Notes: generated by a model not told the origin, from the sequence alone. A DNA stretch of 64,000 nt from an uncultured Prevotellaceae bacterium (GCA_902776475.1 CACYQD010000001.1:1-64000), one strand, 5' to 3'; shown: positions 46,848 to 55,489, counted from the stretch's first letter. Program-made: numbers and translations.

Positions 46848-46855
46848 CAAAGATA
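46848..46855 (-). promoter_or_regulatory. -7 box of the B-A transcript
   Basis: TATCTTTG on the minus strand. The 408-nt gap 46723-47130 holds this box and AT-rich sequence only; no perfect inverted repeat pair that would mark an invertible promoter was found by eye. Confidence 0.5.
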
Positions 46856-47130
46856 CGCTTTTCTTTTGATATACATTTTATAATGTATAAACAAACATGT
46901 CAATATTTAAACTAATTAACAGATTTTAGGTTTTTTTTGCGGTTCTAAGGAACAAACAAGGGCATTCACAAATCGGCTACATAGATTCCAAATTTACCAG
47001 GTACAAGGTACAGGTAGGGATTAACCGAAAGAAGTGATGTGTATTTGAAACTTTTAGATGAAAGTGGAGATATTTTTTCAAGTTAGGTAACAGCATTCAT
47101 CTCCAATTATTGAGCAAATTCCCAAGAAAA

Positions 47131-47742
47131 ATGAATTATGGTTACATTCGAGTAAGTAGTGACAAGCAAACGGTTGAAAACCAGCGCTTTGAAATCAACA
47201 GGTTTTGTGAGAAAAACCAGTTGAAAATCGACGGCTGGATAGAAGAGACCATTAGCGGCACTAAAAGCTACACCAAACGGGAATTAGGACGACTCTTGCG
47301 CAAAGTCCACAAGGGCGACATCATCATTTGCAGCGAACTGTCTCGTTTGGGCAGAAACCTTTTCATGATCATGGAAATTCTGAATATCTGCATGACGAAA
47401 GAGTGCCGGGTGTGGACAATCAAGGACAACTACCGTCTGGGTGACGATATACAAAGCAAGGTACTTGCTTTTGCCTTCGGTCTTTCTGCAGAGATAGAGC
47501 GCAACCTCATCAGTCAACGGACCAAAAAGGCATTGGCGAGGAAGAAGGCGGAAGGCGTCGTTCTCGGTCGGCCGAAAGGTCGCAAGAGTGCCCCAAACAA
47601 ATACAAGTTATCGGGTAAGGAAAAACTCATTTCTGAATTGTTGAAGAAGGGAATTTCCAAGAGAGAAATAGCGAAAATCAGCAAAGTAGATAGGAATACC
47701 TTGAAAAGGTTCATCGAACTCAAAGGATTGGAAGAAAAATGA
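47131..47742 (+). CDS. Serine recombinase of the Mpi invertase type
   Basis: 203 residues from ATG 47131 (MNYGYIRVSSDKQTVENQR), since the frame further upstream starts only with TTG. Catalytic-type features: Ser10 in YIRVSS, ETISGTKSYTKRELGRLLRK, SELSRLGRNLFMIMEIL, and FAFGLSAEIERNLISQRTKKA; then GRPKGRKS and a helix-turn-helix C-terminus (KRE IAKISKVDRNTLKRFIE). Length and layout match the Mpi-type DNA invertases of Bacteroides that flip promoter segments. It stands between the minus-strand pair A/B and the plus-strand pair C/D, so a role in controlling or shuffling that family is possible. Target sites were not identified. Confidence 0.9.
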   Translation: MNYGYIRVSSDKQTVENQRFEINRFCEKNQLKIDGWIEETISGTKSYTKRELGRLLRKVHKGDIIICSELSRLGRNLFMIMEILNICMTKECRVWTIKDNYRLGDDIQSKVLAFAFGLSAEIERNLISQRTKKALARKKAEGVVLGRPKGRKSAPNKYKLSGKEKLISELLKKGISKREIAKISKVDRNTLKRFIELKGLEEK

Positions 47743-47923
47743 TTATTCGTTTCTCGACAACCTCGATAATACGATAAAAAACACACTACTATACCCCAAT
47801 GGCTGAAAAAAAATGGGCAATTAAATTCAGCAATTATTTGCGGCGATAAGTATTGGCTTAGGCCATGCTTCAAGAATGTAATTATATGCAAAAACGACAA
47901 AATTAACAAAATATTATACAATT

Positions 47924-48373
47924 ATGGAAAGAAAAAATTATTCTAAACCGTTCATGTTAACAGAAAGGTTTACACCGCAGGAGTATTGTGTTCTATGCTG
48001 GAAAACTGATTTAACTCTTTGGAAGGAAGCAAACGGTGTACCTGGTCTTCAAGAAACAGCTGTAGTAGTAGCGCCCAATAGCAGCAGTCATCCTAATGAA
48101 GCTTTCGAACCATATATTCAAAGTGCAAGGGATGCAGGTCATCTTGATGCGTTGGAATACGGGCAATATAGAATTAACCCTGATGAATCTACAGGATGGT
48201 CGAATATACAAACAAATAAGCTTCCCGTAAGGTTTTCTGATTGTTCGTGGTATCCTGCTCTTGTTAAGACAACAAGTGTAACAAGGGAATATTGGATGAT
48301 AGAAGCAACTGACAATAATATCTATTATTGTAACAATGTGGGTTTTGAACGAGATACTGTGAATCGTTCATAA
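47924..48373 (+). CDS. Leader-family protein C
   Basis: 149 residues. Leader MERKNYSKPFMLTERF then TPQEYCVLC, with Cys25 conserved and an additional Cys22. The rest is Trp/Asn/Ser-rich (LTLWKEANGV, WSNIQTNKLPVRF, SDCSWYPALV) with no known domain; one extra Cys lies in SDCSW and one in IYYCNNV. It lies 181 nt after the recombinase gene. A perfect hairpin follows the stop codon (48449-48480). Function unknown. Confidence 0.8.
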   Translation: MERKNYSKPFMLTERFTPQEYCVLCWKTDLTLWKEANGVPGLQETAVVVAPNSSSHPNEAFEPYIQSARDAGHLDALEYGQYRINPDESTGWSNIQTNKLPVRFSDCSWYPALVKTTSVTREYWMIEATDNNIYYCNNVGFERDTVNRS

Positions 48374-48448
48374 AGTATATTCTCATCAATTGGAGTGAAA
48401 CTGCGGAAGTTTGCTGGCTCTGTTGAAACATGAAAATTGAAAAGAAAC

Positions 48449-48480
48449 CTTTCAGGCACTCCTGTGGGAGTGCCTGAAAG
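48449..48480 (+). terminator. Hairpin after leader-family gene C
   Basis: CTTTCAGGCACTCC, loop TGTG, GGAGTGCCTGAAAG: a 14-bp perfect stem. There is no T-run directly after it on the plus strand, so it may be a processed or bidirectional terminator. Confidence 0.6.
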
Positions 48481-48667
48481 ATAAATGGGGGATCATCAGT
48501 TAAGAAACTCTGCATTACTTAAAATTGAAATTATTGTAGCAACTCATGAAAGGTCCATTTTCAATAAGAGAATACCTTTGGCATGAATAGTATCCGAGAA
48601 TAACCTCTTAGTAAAATATTAAAACAATACCCATTTCGTTGACTTATTCAAAAGATAGAGATTTATT

Positions 48668-48675
48668 CTAATTTT
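48668..48675 (+). promoter_or_regulatory. -7 box of leader-family gene D
   Basis: TAATTTTG (TAnnTTTG), with the start codon at 48688 about 13 nt after it; the transcript leader would be very short. Confidence 0.5.
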
Positions 48676-48687
48676 GTGGATTTGTTT

Positions 48688-49095
48688 ATGGAAAAGCGAA
48701 ACTATTTAAAGCCATTCATGGTGGTAGAGAAGTTTATCCCTCAAGAGTTTGTGGCGGGATGTACTCAACCAGGAACATATTATATATCATGTAGTTACCA
48801 GACTATATGGATTGAAAATGGCAAAGAAGAAGGTCTTCAGGCAATTAATGGCAATAATGGCGATTTGCAATTTAATGGAGGACAGACTATTTGGTTCAAT
48901 GAACAACCCTCTGTCGTAAGAATAAACTTAAGTGGTGGATATTACAAAATTACCGTTCAGAATAATTATAAGCTTTTTGACGCTAATGGTAATAATATTA
49001 CTTCTCAATACACAAGTTTAATCAATTATCATACTCTATATAGGAATAGTAGTGCACCTTATATTTCAGGCCCTGTAGATAAAAACGGCTCGTAG
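48688..49095 (+). CDS. Leader-family protein D
   Basis: 135 residues from ATG 48688 (MEKRNYLKPFMVVEKF then IPQEFVAGC), Cys25 again in place. Another ATG at 48676 lies upstream of the likely transcript start. The body is beta-rich and Asn/Gly/Tyr-rich (YYISCSYQTIW, GGYYKITVQNNYKLF), unlike A-C; it carries one further Cys (YYISC). Expressed from its own promoter. No known domain. With A-C it makes a family of four in 3.4 kb. Confidence 0.8.
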   Translation: MEKRNYLKPFMVVEKFIPQEFVAGCTQPGTYYISCSYQTIWIENGKEEGLQAINGNNGDLQFNGGQTIWFNEQPSVVRINLSGGYYKITVQNNYKLFDANGNNITSQYTSLINYHTLYRNSSAPYISGPVDKNGS

Positions 49096-49109
49096 ACATA
49101 TCGATATCA

Positions 49110-49153
49110 CGTATCGCGGGGACGCGTATCGCGGGGACGGGGAATTTGATACG
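49110..49153 (+). repeat. GTATC/GATAC short repeat, copy 2 (double head)
   Basis: Starts CGTATCGCGGGGACG, repeats that head, and ends GGGGAATTTGATACG. The first 15 nt are duplicated in tandem compared with the copies at 49314 and 50289. Confidence 0.75.
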
Positions 49154-49242
49154 TTTGAGTTTCGGTCTAAAAACAATAAAAAAATCTGAATTCTTTTGCA
49201 TGACAGCAAAAAATACGTTATCTTTGCGCATCATTAAGATTA

Positions 49243-49302
49243 AAAATCCAAAGTAACACTTTCGATTTTAAAAGAAAATCCAAAGTAGCACTTTGGATTT
49301 TA
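49243..49302. repeat. Two tandem 27-nt palindromes
   Basis: Two copies of AAAATCCAAAGT + nnn + ACTTTGGATTTT (the first with one mismatch) placed 31 nt apart. A TATCTTTG box at about 49219-49226 precedes them, but no gene follows on the plus strand. Confidence 0.7.
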
Positions 49303-49313
49303 AAGAAAAATCA

Positions 49314-49340
49314 TATCACGGGGACGGGGAATTTGATACG
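49314..49340 (+). repeat. GTATC/GATAC short repeat, copy 3
   Basis: ATATCACGGGGACGGGGAA then TTTGATACG. It lies directly before the end of the decayed ATPase gene. Confidence 0.75.
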
Positions 49341-49374
49341 TTTTAGGACCAAAGCATGGTTGGTTTTGACTCAT

Positions 49375-50191
49375 TTAGGATTTCTGTCTCTCAATATAGC
49401 ACTCATGCTTCTTCTGCCCGCGGTCGTAGTTGATGCCCACAAGTAACAGGTTGTTGGAATATTGGATCACCTTGGTTGGATATTTGGGAGCCCTGGGCTG
49501 ATAGCAATCTGGCCTTTCAGGCTGCCGTTGACGGAACTTGATTTCTCACAACACATTTCGCTGTATCCATCGCGCGAAGAATGGGTCTTCCATCTCGTAA
49601 TGGTCGGTTTGGATGACAAATCCCTTTTTTATCAGTCTTTTTATGCTGCTATAAGCGGTGCTGGTAGCTATCATCCGGTCTTGGAGAGGGTTCTTACCGC
49701 TGCAAAGCGCAATAACAATTCTCTTGTCCATCCTGTTGAAGTTTACCCATAGCCGCTCGAAATCCAAGTCATGCGAGAGTGTCAGTTTCTCAATGGCTCT
49801 CTCCACCAAATTGCCGCGAGCTTTTTCGTAATAGGCCAATTCCCAAACTTGACTTGCAAGCTGCTGAGTGTAATAGGGATGAAGGTTTGTAAAAGACAAT
49901 ATCTCATCGGCGGTGGCCTCACAAGCAGATCCCATTACAGTCGATAGCCTCTGCGTGATATAAAGGTGGAAATCAGAATAAGGAATTTTTGAAAGACGCA
50001 TAAGCAGACCAAAATGATAGAAGGGGGATTTCTTGCGCTCGAATATCTCTTGCATCATGGACTCTTGGCTGCCAAGAATGATAGAGATGGTTGTCGCTAT
50101 CAAGCAGCCGACTGATAGATTGCAGTTCTTCGAAGCGGTCAGTGAAGTATTCTCCATCGACGACTGTGCCGTATCTAAAGGGGTTTTTCAT
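49375..50191 (-). pseudogene. Decayed AAA-type ATPase gene with a PDDEXK_9 tail
   Basis: The N-terminus at 50191 (MKNPFRYGTVVDGEYFTDR) and the C-terminal part (LGSQESMMQEIFERKKSPFY to FARWIQRNVL, ending 49546) belong to a Bacteroidales archaeal-type ATPase, but about 150 residues between them, including both Walker motifs, are lost and the frame changes near 50090. Past the stop, the same strand reads QYSNNLLLVGINYDRGQKKH, close to the end of the intact 43118-44692 protein (PYSDNLLLVGINYDREQKTH). So the tail of a second gene family is joined on. The gene is not expected to make a working protein. Confidence 0.85.
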
Positions 50192-50194
50192 ATT

Positions 50195-50240
50195 GCGAAA
50201 TTTTTCGTTGCGAAATTTTTCGTTGCGAAATTTTTCGCAA
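50195..50240. repeat. 15-bp unit repeated three times
   Basis: TTGCGAAATTTTTCG occurs three times in tandem between the -7 box at 50238-50245 (minus strand, TATATTTG) and the start of the decayed ATPase gene. A change in copy number would change the leader length. Confidence 0.8.
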
Positions 50241-50288
50241 ATATACGAAACTCCTTGCACATGTCCAAATATTCCATAAAAAAATACC

Positions 50289-50315
50289 TATCACGGGGAC
50301 GGGGAATTTGATACG
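50289..50315 (+). repeat. GTATC/GATAC short repeat, copy 4
   Basis: TATCACGGGGACGGGGAA then TTTGATACG, same orientation as copies 2 and 3. Copies 3 and 4 flank the decayed ATPase gene. Confidence 0.75.
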
Positions 50316-50377
50316 TTTTCAGTATCAAGTTCCCTTTACAGGAGTGAAAATGGCAGGCTTTTTCGTTTTTACCTTAT

Positions 50378-50385
50378 TATTTTTG
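50378..50385 (+). promoter_or_regulatory. -7 box of the terminase-like gene
   Basis: TATTTTTG, about 20 nt before the start codon; a host-type promoter. Confidence 0.6.
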
Positions 50386-50404
50386 CGGGCGAAACGAAAA
50401 AGAG

Positions 50405-52606
50405 ATGCTTTTGGAAGACCAACACGATATCACAACCATCATTGAGGAGAACCAGCGGAGGAACGCGGTGATCGGGAAGCCCTACCGTCCGGTGACGGGA
50501 GAGGGGGCTCCCCTACCCCGCACGCAGGTGAACATCCGAGGATATGCGCCATCGTCCATCTTCCTGCCTGACAGGATGATGGACGATGAGCGTATCGCAC
50601 AACTCGTCATCTGCGGCGACATGGCGGCCTACGCACGGTTGTCACGCCAGACGGAGCAGGAAGCGCTGGAGGAGTTTGAGGTGCTGCGCTGCCGGAATGA
50701 CTTCTTCTACTGGGCCTGGCGCTACGTGCGTATCAAACCCAAAGACGGGGGCGACGACATCCCCTTCACCCTCAACCGACCGCAGCGGAGACTGGTGGAG
50801 ACCTTCGAACGACAGCGCATGTCGGGAAAACCCATCCGCGTGATTGTGCTCAAAGCGCGGCAATGGGGCGGTTCGACTGTCACGCAGATCTACATGGCCT
50901 GGCTTCAACTCATCCACCGCAAGGGTCTCAACTCACTGATTGTGGGACATGTGAAAGCGGCCTCGGCAGAGGTGAGCAGCATGTTTGACAAGGTCATCGA
51001 GCGCTATCCCCTGAGGCTGTTGGAACGTGCCCAGCAAACTGACGAAGAGGAAAAGGTTGATGGCGGAGGAGTTGATGACAGACCGGTTTTCGAATTGGAA
51101 GGGGAAGGGCCGGACGACATGGCCAAGTTCCTCGACGAGAAAAACGGCACCAAGAAAGGTCCGGGAAAGGGCAGTTGCTCCAAAACGACAGCCAAGATTG
51201 TCGGCGACCGCAACACAAGGCTGTTGCGCTACATCCCCGCACGCAACTGCAAAATCAAGGTGGGATCGGCAGAGACGCCCAACTCCGCCCGAGGCGGTGA
51301 CTCCGCGCTGGTGCACTGCACGGAGGTGGCGTTCTGGAAGAAAACCGACAACAAGACGCCGGAGGAGATCATCCGTTCGGCCTGCGCCGGGGCTTCCTAC
51401 AAACCCATGACGATGATTGTCTATGAATCAACCGCCAACGGCACGGGCAATTTCTTCCAACGGGAATATGACGCCGCCAAGCGCGGGGAGTCGCAGTTTG
51501 AGGCTGTCTTCGTCGCCTGGTGGCAGATCGAGCAGTATGCCCTGCCCCTCGACGATGCGCCTGCCTTCGCCCTCCGCCTCTGGGAGCACCGCCACGAGGA
51601 GAGCACCATCAGCGCGCGCGAGGAAGCGGGCCGCTACCTCTGGCGGTTGTGGGAGATGGGTGCCACGCTGGAGGCCATCCACTGGTATGTGACGGAGCGG
51701 CGGAAATACAACGACCACGGCGACATGGCGGCGGAGTTTCCTTCGGATGACATCGAGGCCTTCCAGAACTCCGGCTCGCACGTCTTCGACCCCTACCGCG
51801 TCGAAGTCTTCCGGGGCGGTTGCCGTCCGCCTAAATACAAAGGTGAACTTGCCGGGGAGGCCGTGAAAGGAAAACAGGCCCTCGTCAACCTCCACTTCAC
51901 CGATGACAGCAGCGGACAACTTTGGATCTGGGCGCATCCCGAGCGGTTTGACGACAGCCGCGTGACCGACCGCTACCTCGTGGTGGTGGACATCGGAGGG
52001 CGCAGCGCGAAGTCAGACTGGTCGGTGGTGTGCGTCATCGACCGTTACTGGATGAGAGAGGGCGAGCGGCCTGAGGTGTGCGCCCAGTGGTACGGCCACA
52101 CCGACATGGACCTGCTGGCCTGGAAAGCCGTGCAGATTGCCCATTACTACGACGATGCGCTGTTGATCATCGAGTCGAACACCCTGGAGACCCACGACGA
52201 TGACCGTTGGCTGGAAGGCGGCGACCAATCGACCTACATCCTCAACGAGATCCGCAGCATCTACCCCCACCTCTACGCCCGGCGGCAGAGCGCGGAGGAG
52301 ATACGGCTCCACGAACCCGTGAAATTCGGGTTCCACACCAACGTGAAGACCAAACCGCTGATCATCTCCACCCTCATCGAGGTGGTCAGGGAGCATCTCT
52401 ACGTGGAACGTGACGAACGGTGCCTCGACGAGTTCCTCACCTATGTCAGGCGGCAGAACGGCAGTTACGGAGCCGTTGACGGCAAGCACGACGACCTGCT
52501 CATGACACGCGCCATCGGCCTCTATGTCTGTTTTCACGAGATGCCCCTGCCCCGCTTCCTTCCCCGTCGGGGAAAAGGCGGGAAAAAGCGTTCACGGTTT
52601 TGGTGA
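50405..52606 (+). CDS. Phage terminase large subunit
   Basis: 733 residues. ATPase half: Walker A-like KARQWGGST at 150-158, preceded by FTLNRPQRRLVETFERQRMS, and Walker B with catalytic Glu in MIVYESTANG near 341. Nuclease half: VVVDIGGRSAKSDWS (Asp near 529), LLIIESNTLETHDD (Glu near 590) and GKHDDLLMTRAIGL (Asp near 695), the three acidic sites expected of an RNase-H-fold terminase nuclease. Thus the gene looks complete. It stands alone: upstream is a decayed ATPase gene, downstream is clpB; no small terminase, portal or integrase. The capsid-like operon is 31 kb away. Role by family: DNA packaging motor; whether it still packages DNA is unknown. Confidence 0.9.
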   Translation: MLLEDQHDITTIIEENQRRNAVIGKPYRPVTGEGAPLPRTQVNIRGYAPSSIFLPDRMMDDERIAQLVICGDMAAYARLSRQTEQEALEEFEVLRCRNDFFYWAWRYVRIKPKDGGDDIPFTLNRPQRRLVETFERQRMSGKPIRVIVLKARQWGGSTVTQIYMAWLQLIHRKGLNSLIVGHVKAASAEVSSMFDKVIERYPLRLLERAQQTDEEEKVDGGGVDDRPVFELEGEGPDDMAKFLDEKNGTKKGPGKGSCSKTTAKIVGDRNTRLLRYIPARNCKIKVGSAETPNSARGGDSALVHCTEVAFWKKTDNKTPEEIIRSACAGASYKPMTMIVYESTANGTGNFFQREYDAAKRGESQFEAVFVAWWQIEQYALPLDDAPAFALRLWEHRHEESTISAREEAGRYLWRLWEMGATLEAIHWYVTERRKYNDHGDMAAEFPSDDIEAFQNSGSHVFDPYRVEVFRGGCRPPKYKGELAGEAVKGKQALVNLHFTDDSSGQLWIWAHPERFDDSRVTDRYLVVVDIGGRSAKSDWSVVCVIDRYWMREGERPEVCAQWYGHTDMDLLAWKAVQIAHYYDDALLIIESNTLETHDDDRWLEGGDQSTYILNEIRSIYPHLYARRQSAEEIRLHEPVKFGFHTNVKTKPLIISTLIEVVREHLYVERDERCLDEFLTYVRRQNGSYGAVDGKHDDLLMTRAIGLYVCFHEMPLPRFLPRRGKGGKKRSRFW

Positions 52607-52623
52607 GGGTGGCTGACAGGAAT

Positions 52624-52638
52624 GTGACATTTTGTCAC
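52624..52638. promoter_or_regulatory. Inverted repeat upstream of clpB
   Basis: GTGACATTTTGTCAC, a 6-bp arm around a TTT centre, 77 nt before clpB. Its place suggests an operator for a stress regulator. It does not match CIRCE, and no regulator gene is nearby, so the role is a guess. Confidence 0.4.
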
Positions 52639-52714
52639 GCTGCTGTTCATGGTATGGATTTTGCGCCAAGGAAGGTAGAATCAAAAAAAACAAAATAAGA
52701 AAGGAGAAAATATC

Positions 52715-55303
52715 ATGAACTTCGACAAATTCACCATCAAGGCACAGGAAGCCATCCAGGAGGCTGTCAACAGCGCAGAGCAGGGCGGACAGCAATATGT
52801 GGAACCTGTGCACCTGCTCAAAGGTATCCTTGTGAAAAGCAAGGACATCTGCCACTTCCTCTTCCAGAAAATGGGTGTCAACGGCGCCCAGGTGGAGAAA
52901 GTGACTGACAGCGAGATCAGCCACCTGCCCCGCGTGCAGGGCGGCAGCACCTACTACAGCAGCGAGACGAACACCGTCTTGCAGCGCACCCTCGACGCAG
53001 CGAAGAAAATGGGCGATGAGTTCGTGTCAGTGGAACCGATGCTCGTCGCACTGCTCGACGTGCCCTCGACCGCCAGCCGCATCCTCAAGGACGCCGGCGT
53101 CGACAGCCGTGGACTGCAGGCCGCCATCGCCGCACTGCGCCAGGGCAACAAGGTCAACAGCATGTCGGCGGACGAAAACTACCAGAGCCTGTCGAAATAT
53201 GCCAAGAACCTCGTGGAGGCCGCCAGGGCCGGCAAACTCGACCCTGTGATCGGACGTGACGACGAGATCCGCCGGTTGCTCCAGATCCTCTCACGCCGTA
53301 CGAAAAACAACCCCATCCTGCTCGGTGAACCGGGAACGGGCAAAACGGCCATCGTGGAAGGACTGGCCGGACGTATCGTGCGGGGCGACGTGCCTGAAAA
53401 CCTCAAGGACAAACAAATCTACTCGCTCGACATGGGACAGCTCATCGCAGGAGCGAAATACAAAGGTGAGTTCGAGGAAAGGTTGAAGAGTGTCATCAAC
53501 GAGGTGGTCAAGAGCGACGGAGGCATCATCCTCTTCATCGACGAGATCCACACCCTCGTCGGTGCGGGTGCCAGCGAAGGAGCCATGGATGCCGCCAACA
53601 TCCTCAAGCCTGCACTCGCCAGGGGCGAACTGAGGGCCATCGGCGCCACCACGCTCAACGAATACCAGAAATACTTCGAGAAAGACAAGGCCCTGGAGCG
53701 ACGCTTCCAGACCGTCATGGTCGATGAGCCCGACGAGATGAGCGCCATCAGTATCCTCCGTGGACTGAAAGAGCGCTATGAGAACCACCACAAGGTGCGT
53801 ATCCAGGATGACGCGTGCATCGCCGCCGTGAAACTCTCCGAACGCTACATCAGCGACCGCTTCCTGCCCGACAAAGCCATTGACCTGATGGATGAGGCTG
53901 CCGCCAAACTTCGTATGGAGCGCGACTCCGTGCCTGAGGAACTCGACGAGATCACCCGCAAACTGGCACAGTTGGAAATCGAGCGCGAGGCCATCAAGCG
54001 GGAGGATGACCAACCCAAACTGGCCCAGCTCGACAAGGACATCGCCGAACTGCGCAGCCAGGAGACGGCCTTCAAGGCCAAATGGGAAGGCGAGAAGGAA
54101 CTGGTGAACCGTATCCAGCAGAACAAGCAGCAGATTGAGACGCTGAAATTCGAGGCCGACCGCGCCGAGCGTGAAGGCAACTACGGCAGAGTGGCCGAAA
54201 TCAGGTACGGCAAACTGCAGCAACTCGAACAGGAGATCCGTCAGATACAGGAAGAACTGAAGCAGGCTCAAGGCAATGAGTCGATGGTGCGCGAGGAAGT
54301 GACCGCCGACGACATCGCCGAGGTGGTGAGCCGCTGGACCGGCATCCCCGTGACACGTATGTTGCAGAGCGAGCGCGAGAAGCTCCTCCACCTCGAAGAA
54401 GAACTGCACAAACGGGTCATCGGACAAGATGAGGCCATCCGCGCCGTGAGCGACGCCGTGCGCCGTTCGAGAGCCGGCTTGCAGGATCCCAAGCGACCCA
54501 TCGCATCGTTCATCTTCATGGGCACCACGGGCGTGGGAAAGACCGAACTGGCCAAGGCCCTCGCTGAATACCTCTTCAACGACGAGAGCATGATGACCCG
54601 TATCGACATGAGCGAATATATGGAGAAATACAGTGTGTCGCGCCTCATCGGCGCACCTCCGGGATACGTGGGATATGACGAAGGCGGCCAACTCACCGAG
54701 GCCGTGAGGCGCAAGCCCTACTCCGTCGTGCTCTTCGACGAGATCGAAAAGGCTCACCCCGATGTGTTCAACATCCTCCTGCAAGTGCTCGACGACGGAC
54801 GATTGACCGACAACAAGGGAAGAACGGTGAACTTCAAGAACACCATCATCATCATGACCTCCAATCTGGGAAGCCAGTATATCCAGAGCCAGATGGAACA
54901 GCTCAACGACCACAACCGTGAGCAAGTGATCGAGCAGACCAAGGCCGAGGTGATGGAGATGCTCAAGAAAACCATCCGGCCTGAGTTCCTCAACCGTATC
55001 GATGAGACCATCATGTTCCTGCCGCTGACGAAGGCAGAGATCGCCGATGTGGTGAGACTGCAGATGAAAGCTGTGGGCAAGATGCTTGAGCAGCAGGGCA
55101 TACAGCTGGAGATCACACCCCACGCCGTGGAGTATCTCGCCGAAGTGGGCTATGACCCGGAGTTTGGTGCCCGGCCTGTGAAGCGGGCCATCCAGCACCA
55201 TGTGCTCAATGACCTCTCACGCCGCATCCTCGCCGAGGAGGTGAGCCGCGAGAAGCCCATCATCATCGATGAGTTCGGTCAAGGACTGATCTTCAGGAAT
55301 TAG
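52715..55303 (+). CDS. clpB: ClpB disaggregase
   Basis: 862 residues, the usual ClpB length. N-terminal Clp repeat domain ([20 protein letters not shown]), first AAA domain with [13 protein letters not shown] and [12 protein letters not shown], a middle coiled coil at about 400-520 ([14 protein letters not shown]), and second AAA domain with [33 protein letters not shown]. ClpB with DnaK dissolves protein aggregates after heat stress. A possible operator lies 77 nt upstream, and a GC-rich hairpin follows the stop. Confidence 0.97.
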   Translation: MNFDKFTIKAQEAIQEAVNSAEQGGQQYVEPVHLLKGILVKSKDICHFLFQKMGVNGAQVEKVTDSEISHLPRVQGGSTYYSSETNTVLQRTLDAAKKMGDEFVSVEPMLVALLDVPSTASRILKDAGVDSRGLQAAIAALRQGNKVNSMSADENYQSLSKYAKNLVEAARAGKLDPVIGRDDEIRRLLQILSRRTKNNPILLGEPGTGKTAIVEGLAGRIVRGDVPENLKDKQIYSLDMGQLIAGAKYKGEFEERLKSVINEVVKSDGGIILFIDEIHTLVGAGASEGAMDAANILKPALARGELRAIGATTLNEYQKYFEKDKALERRFQTVMVDEPDEMSAISILRGLKERYENHHKVRIQDDACIAAVKLSERYISDRFLPDKAIDLMDEAAAKLRMERDSVPEELDEITRKLAQLEIEREAIKREDDQPKLAQLDKDIAELRSQETAFKAKWEGEKELVNRIQQNKQQIETLKFEADRAEREGNYGRVAEIRYGKLQQLEQEIRQIQEELKQAQGNESMVREEVTADDIAEVVSRWTGIPVTRMLQSEREKLLHLEEELHKRVIGQDEAIRAVSDAVRRSRAGLQDPKRPIASFIFMGTTGVGKTELAKALAEYLFNDESMMTRIDMSEYMEKYSVSRLIGAPPGYVGYDEGGQLTEAVRRKPYSVVLFDEIEKAHPDVFNILLQVLDDGRLTDNKGRTVNFKNTIIIMTSNLGSQYIQSQMEQLNDHNREQVIEQTKAEVMEMLKKTIRPEFLNRIDETIMFLPLTKAEIADVVRLQMKAVGKMLEQQGIQLEITPHAVEYLAEVGYDPEFGARPVKRAIQHHVLNDLSRRILAEEVSREKPIIIDEFGQGLIFRN

Positions 55304-55304
55304 C

Positions 55305-55332
55305 GGTCTTTGGGCCTTTGGGCCCAAAGACC
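55305..55332 (+). terminator. Hairpin after clpB
   Basis: GGTCTTTGGG pairs with CCCAAAGACC; then several CTAAGGACC units follow. There is no clear T-run, so the call is moderate. Confidence 0.5.
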
Positions 55333-55370
55333 CTAAGGACCCTAAGGACCTTAAAGACCTTAAGAAATGT

Positions 55371-55396
55371 AGAGACGCCACAATTGTGGCGTCTCT
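55371..55396. repeat. 26-bp perfect palindrome, copy 5
   Basis: AGAGACGCCACAA followed by its exact complement, between clpB and the next gene. Confidence 0.8.
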
Positions 55397-55461
55397 CAAT
55401 CTTTAAAACGGGTGAACTGCCAAAAAAATGGCCATCCGTTTGTGGATTAAAGGATTTTTCT

Positions 55462-55469
55462 TACTTTTG
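55462..55469 (+). promoter_or_regulatory. -7 box of the 55490 gene
   Basis: TACTTTTG; the predicted transcript start near 55476 leaves the ATG at 55490 as the best start. Confidence 0.55.
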
Positions 55470-55489
55470 TAGTGGAAATGGAAAGAATC

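Noticed and set aside
46723-47130. Invertible promoter expected next to a Mpi-type recombinase
   Set aside because: I looked for paired inverted repeats flanking the promoter boxes and found none by eye; a computed search is needed.
45725-49095. Leader family as ordinary lipoproteins
   Set aside because: Although FVAGC-like sequence ends the leader, there is no hydrophobic core between the basic start and the Cys, so a standard lipoprotein signal is not supported.
53291-55201. 636-residue minus-strand frame inside clpB
   Set aside because: Shadow frame; ClpB is unmistakable on the other strand.
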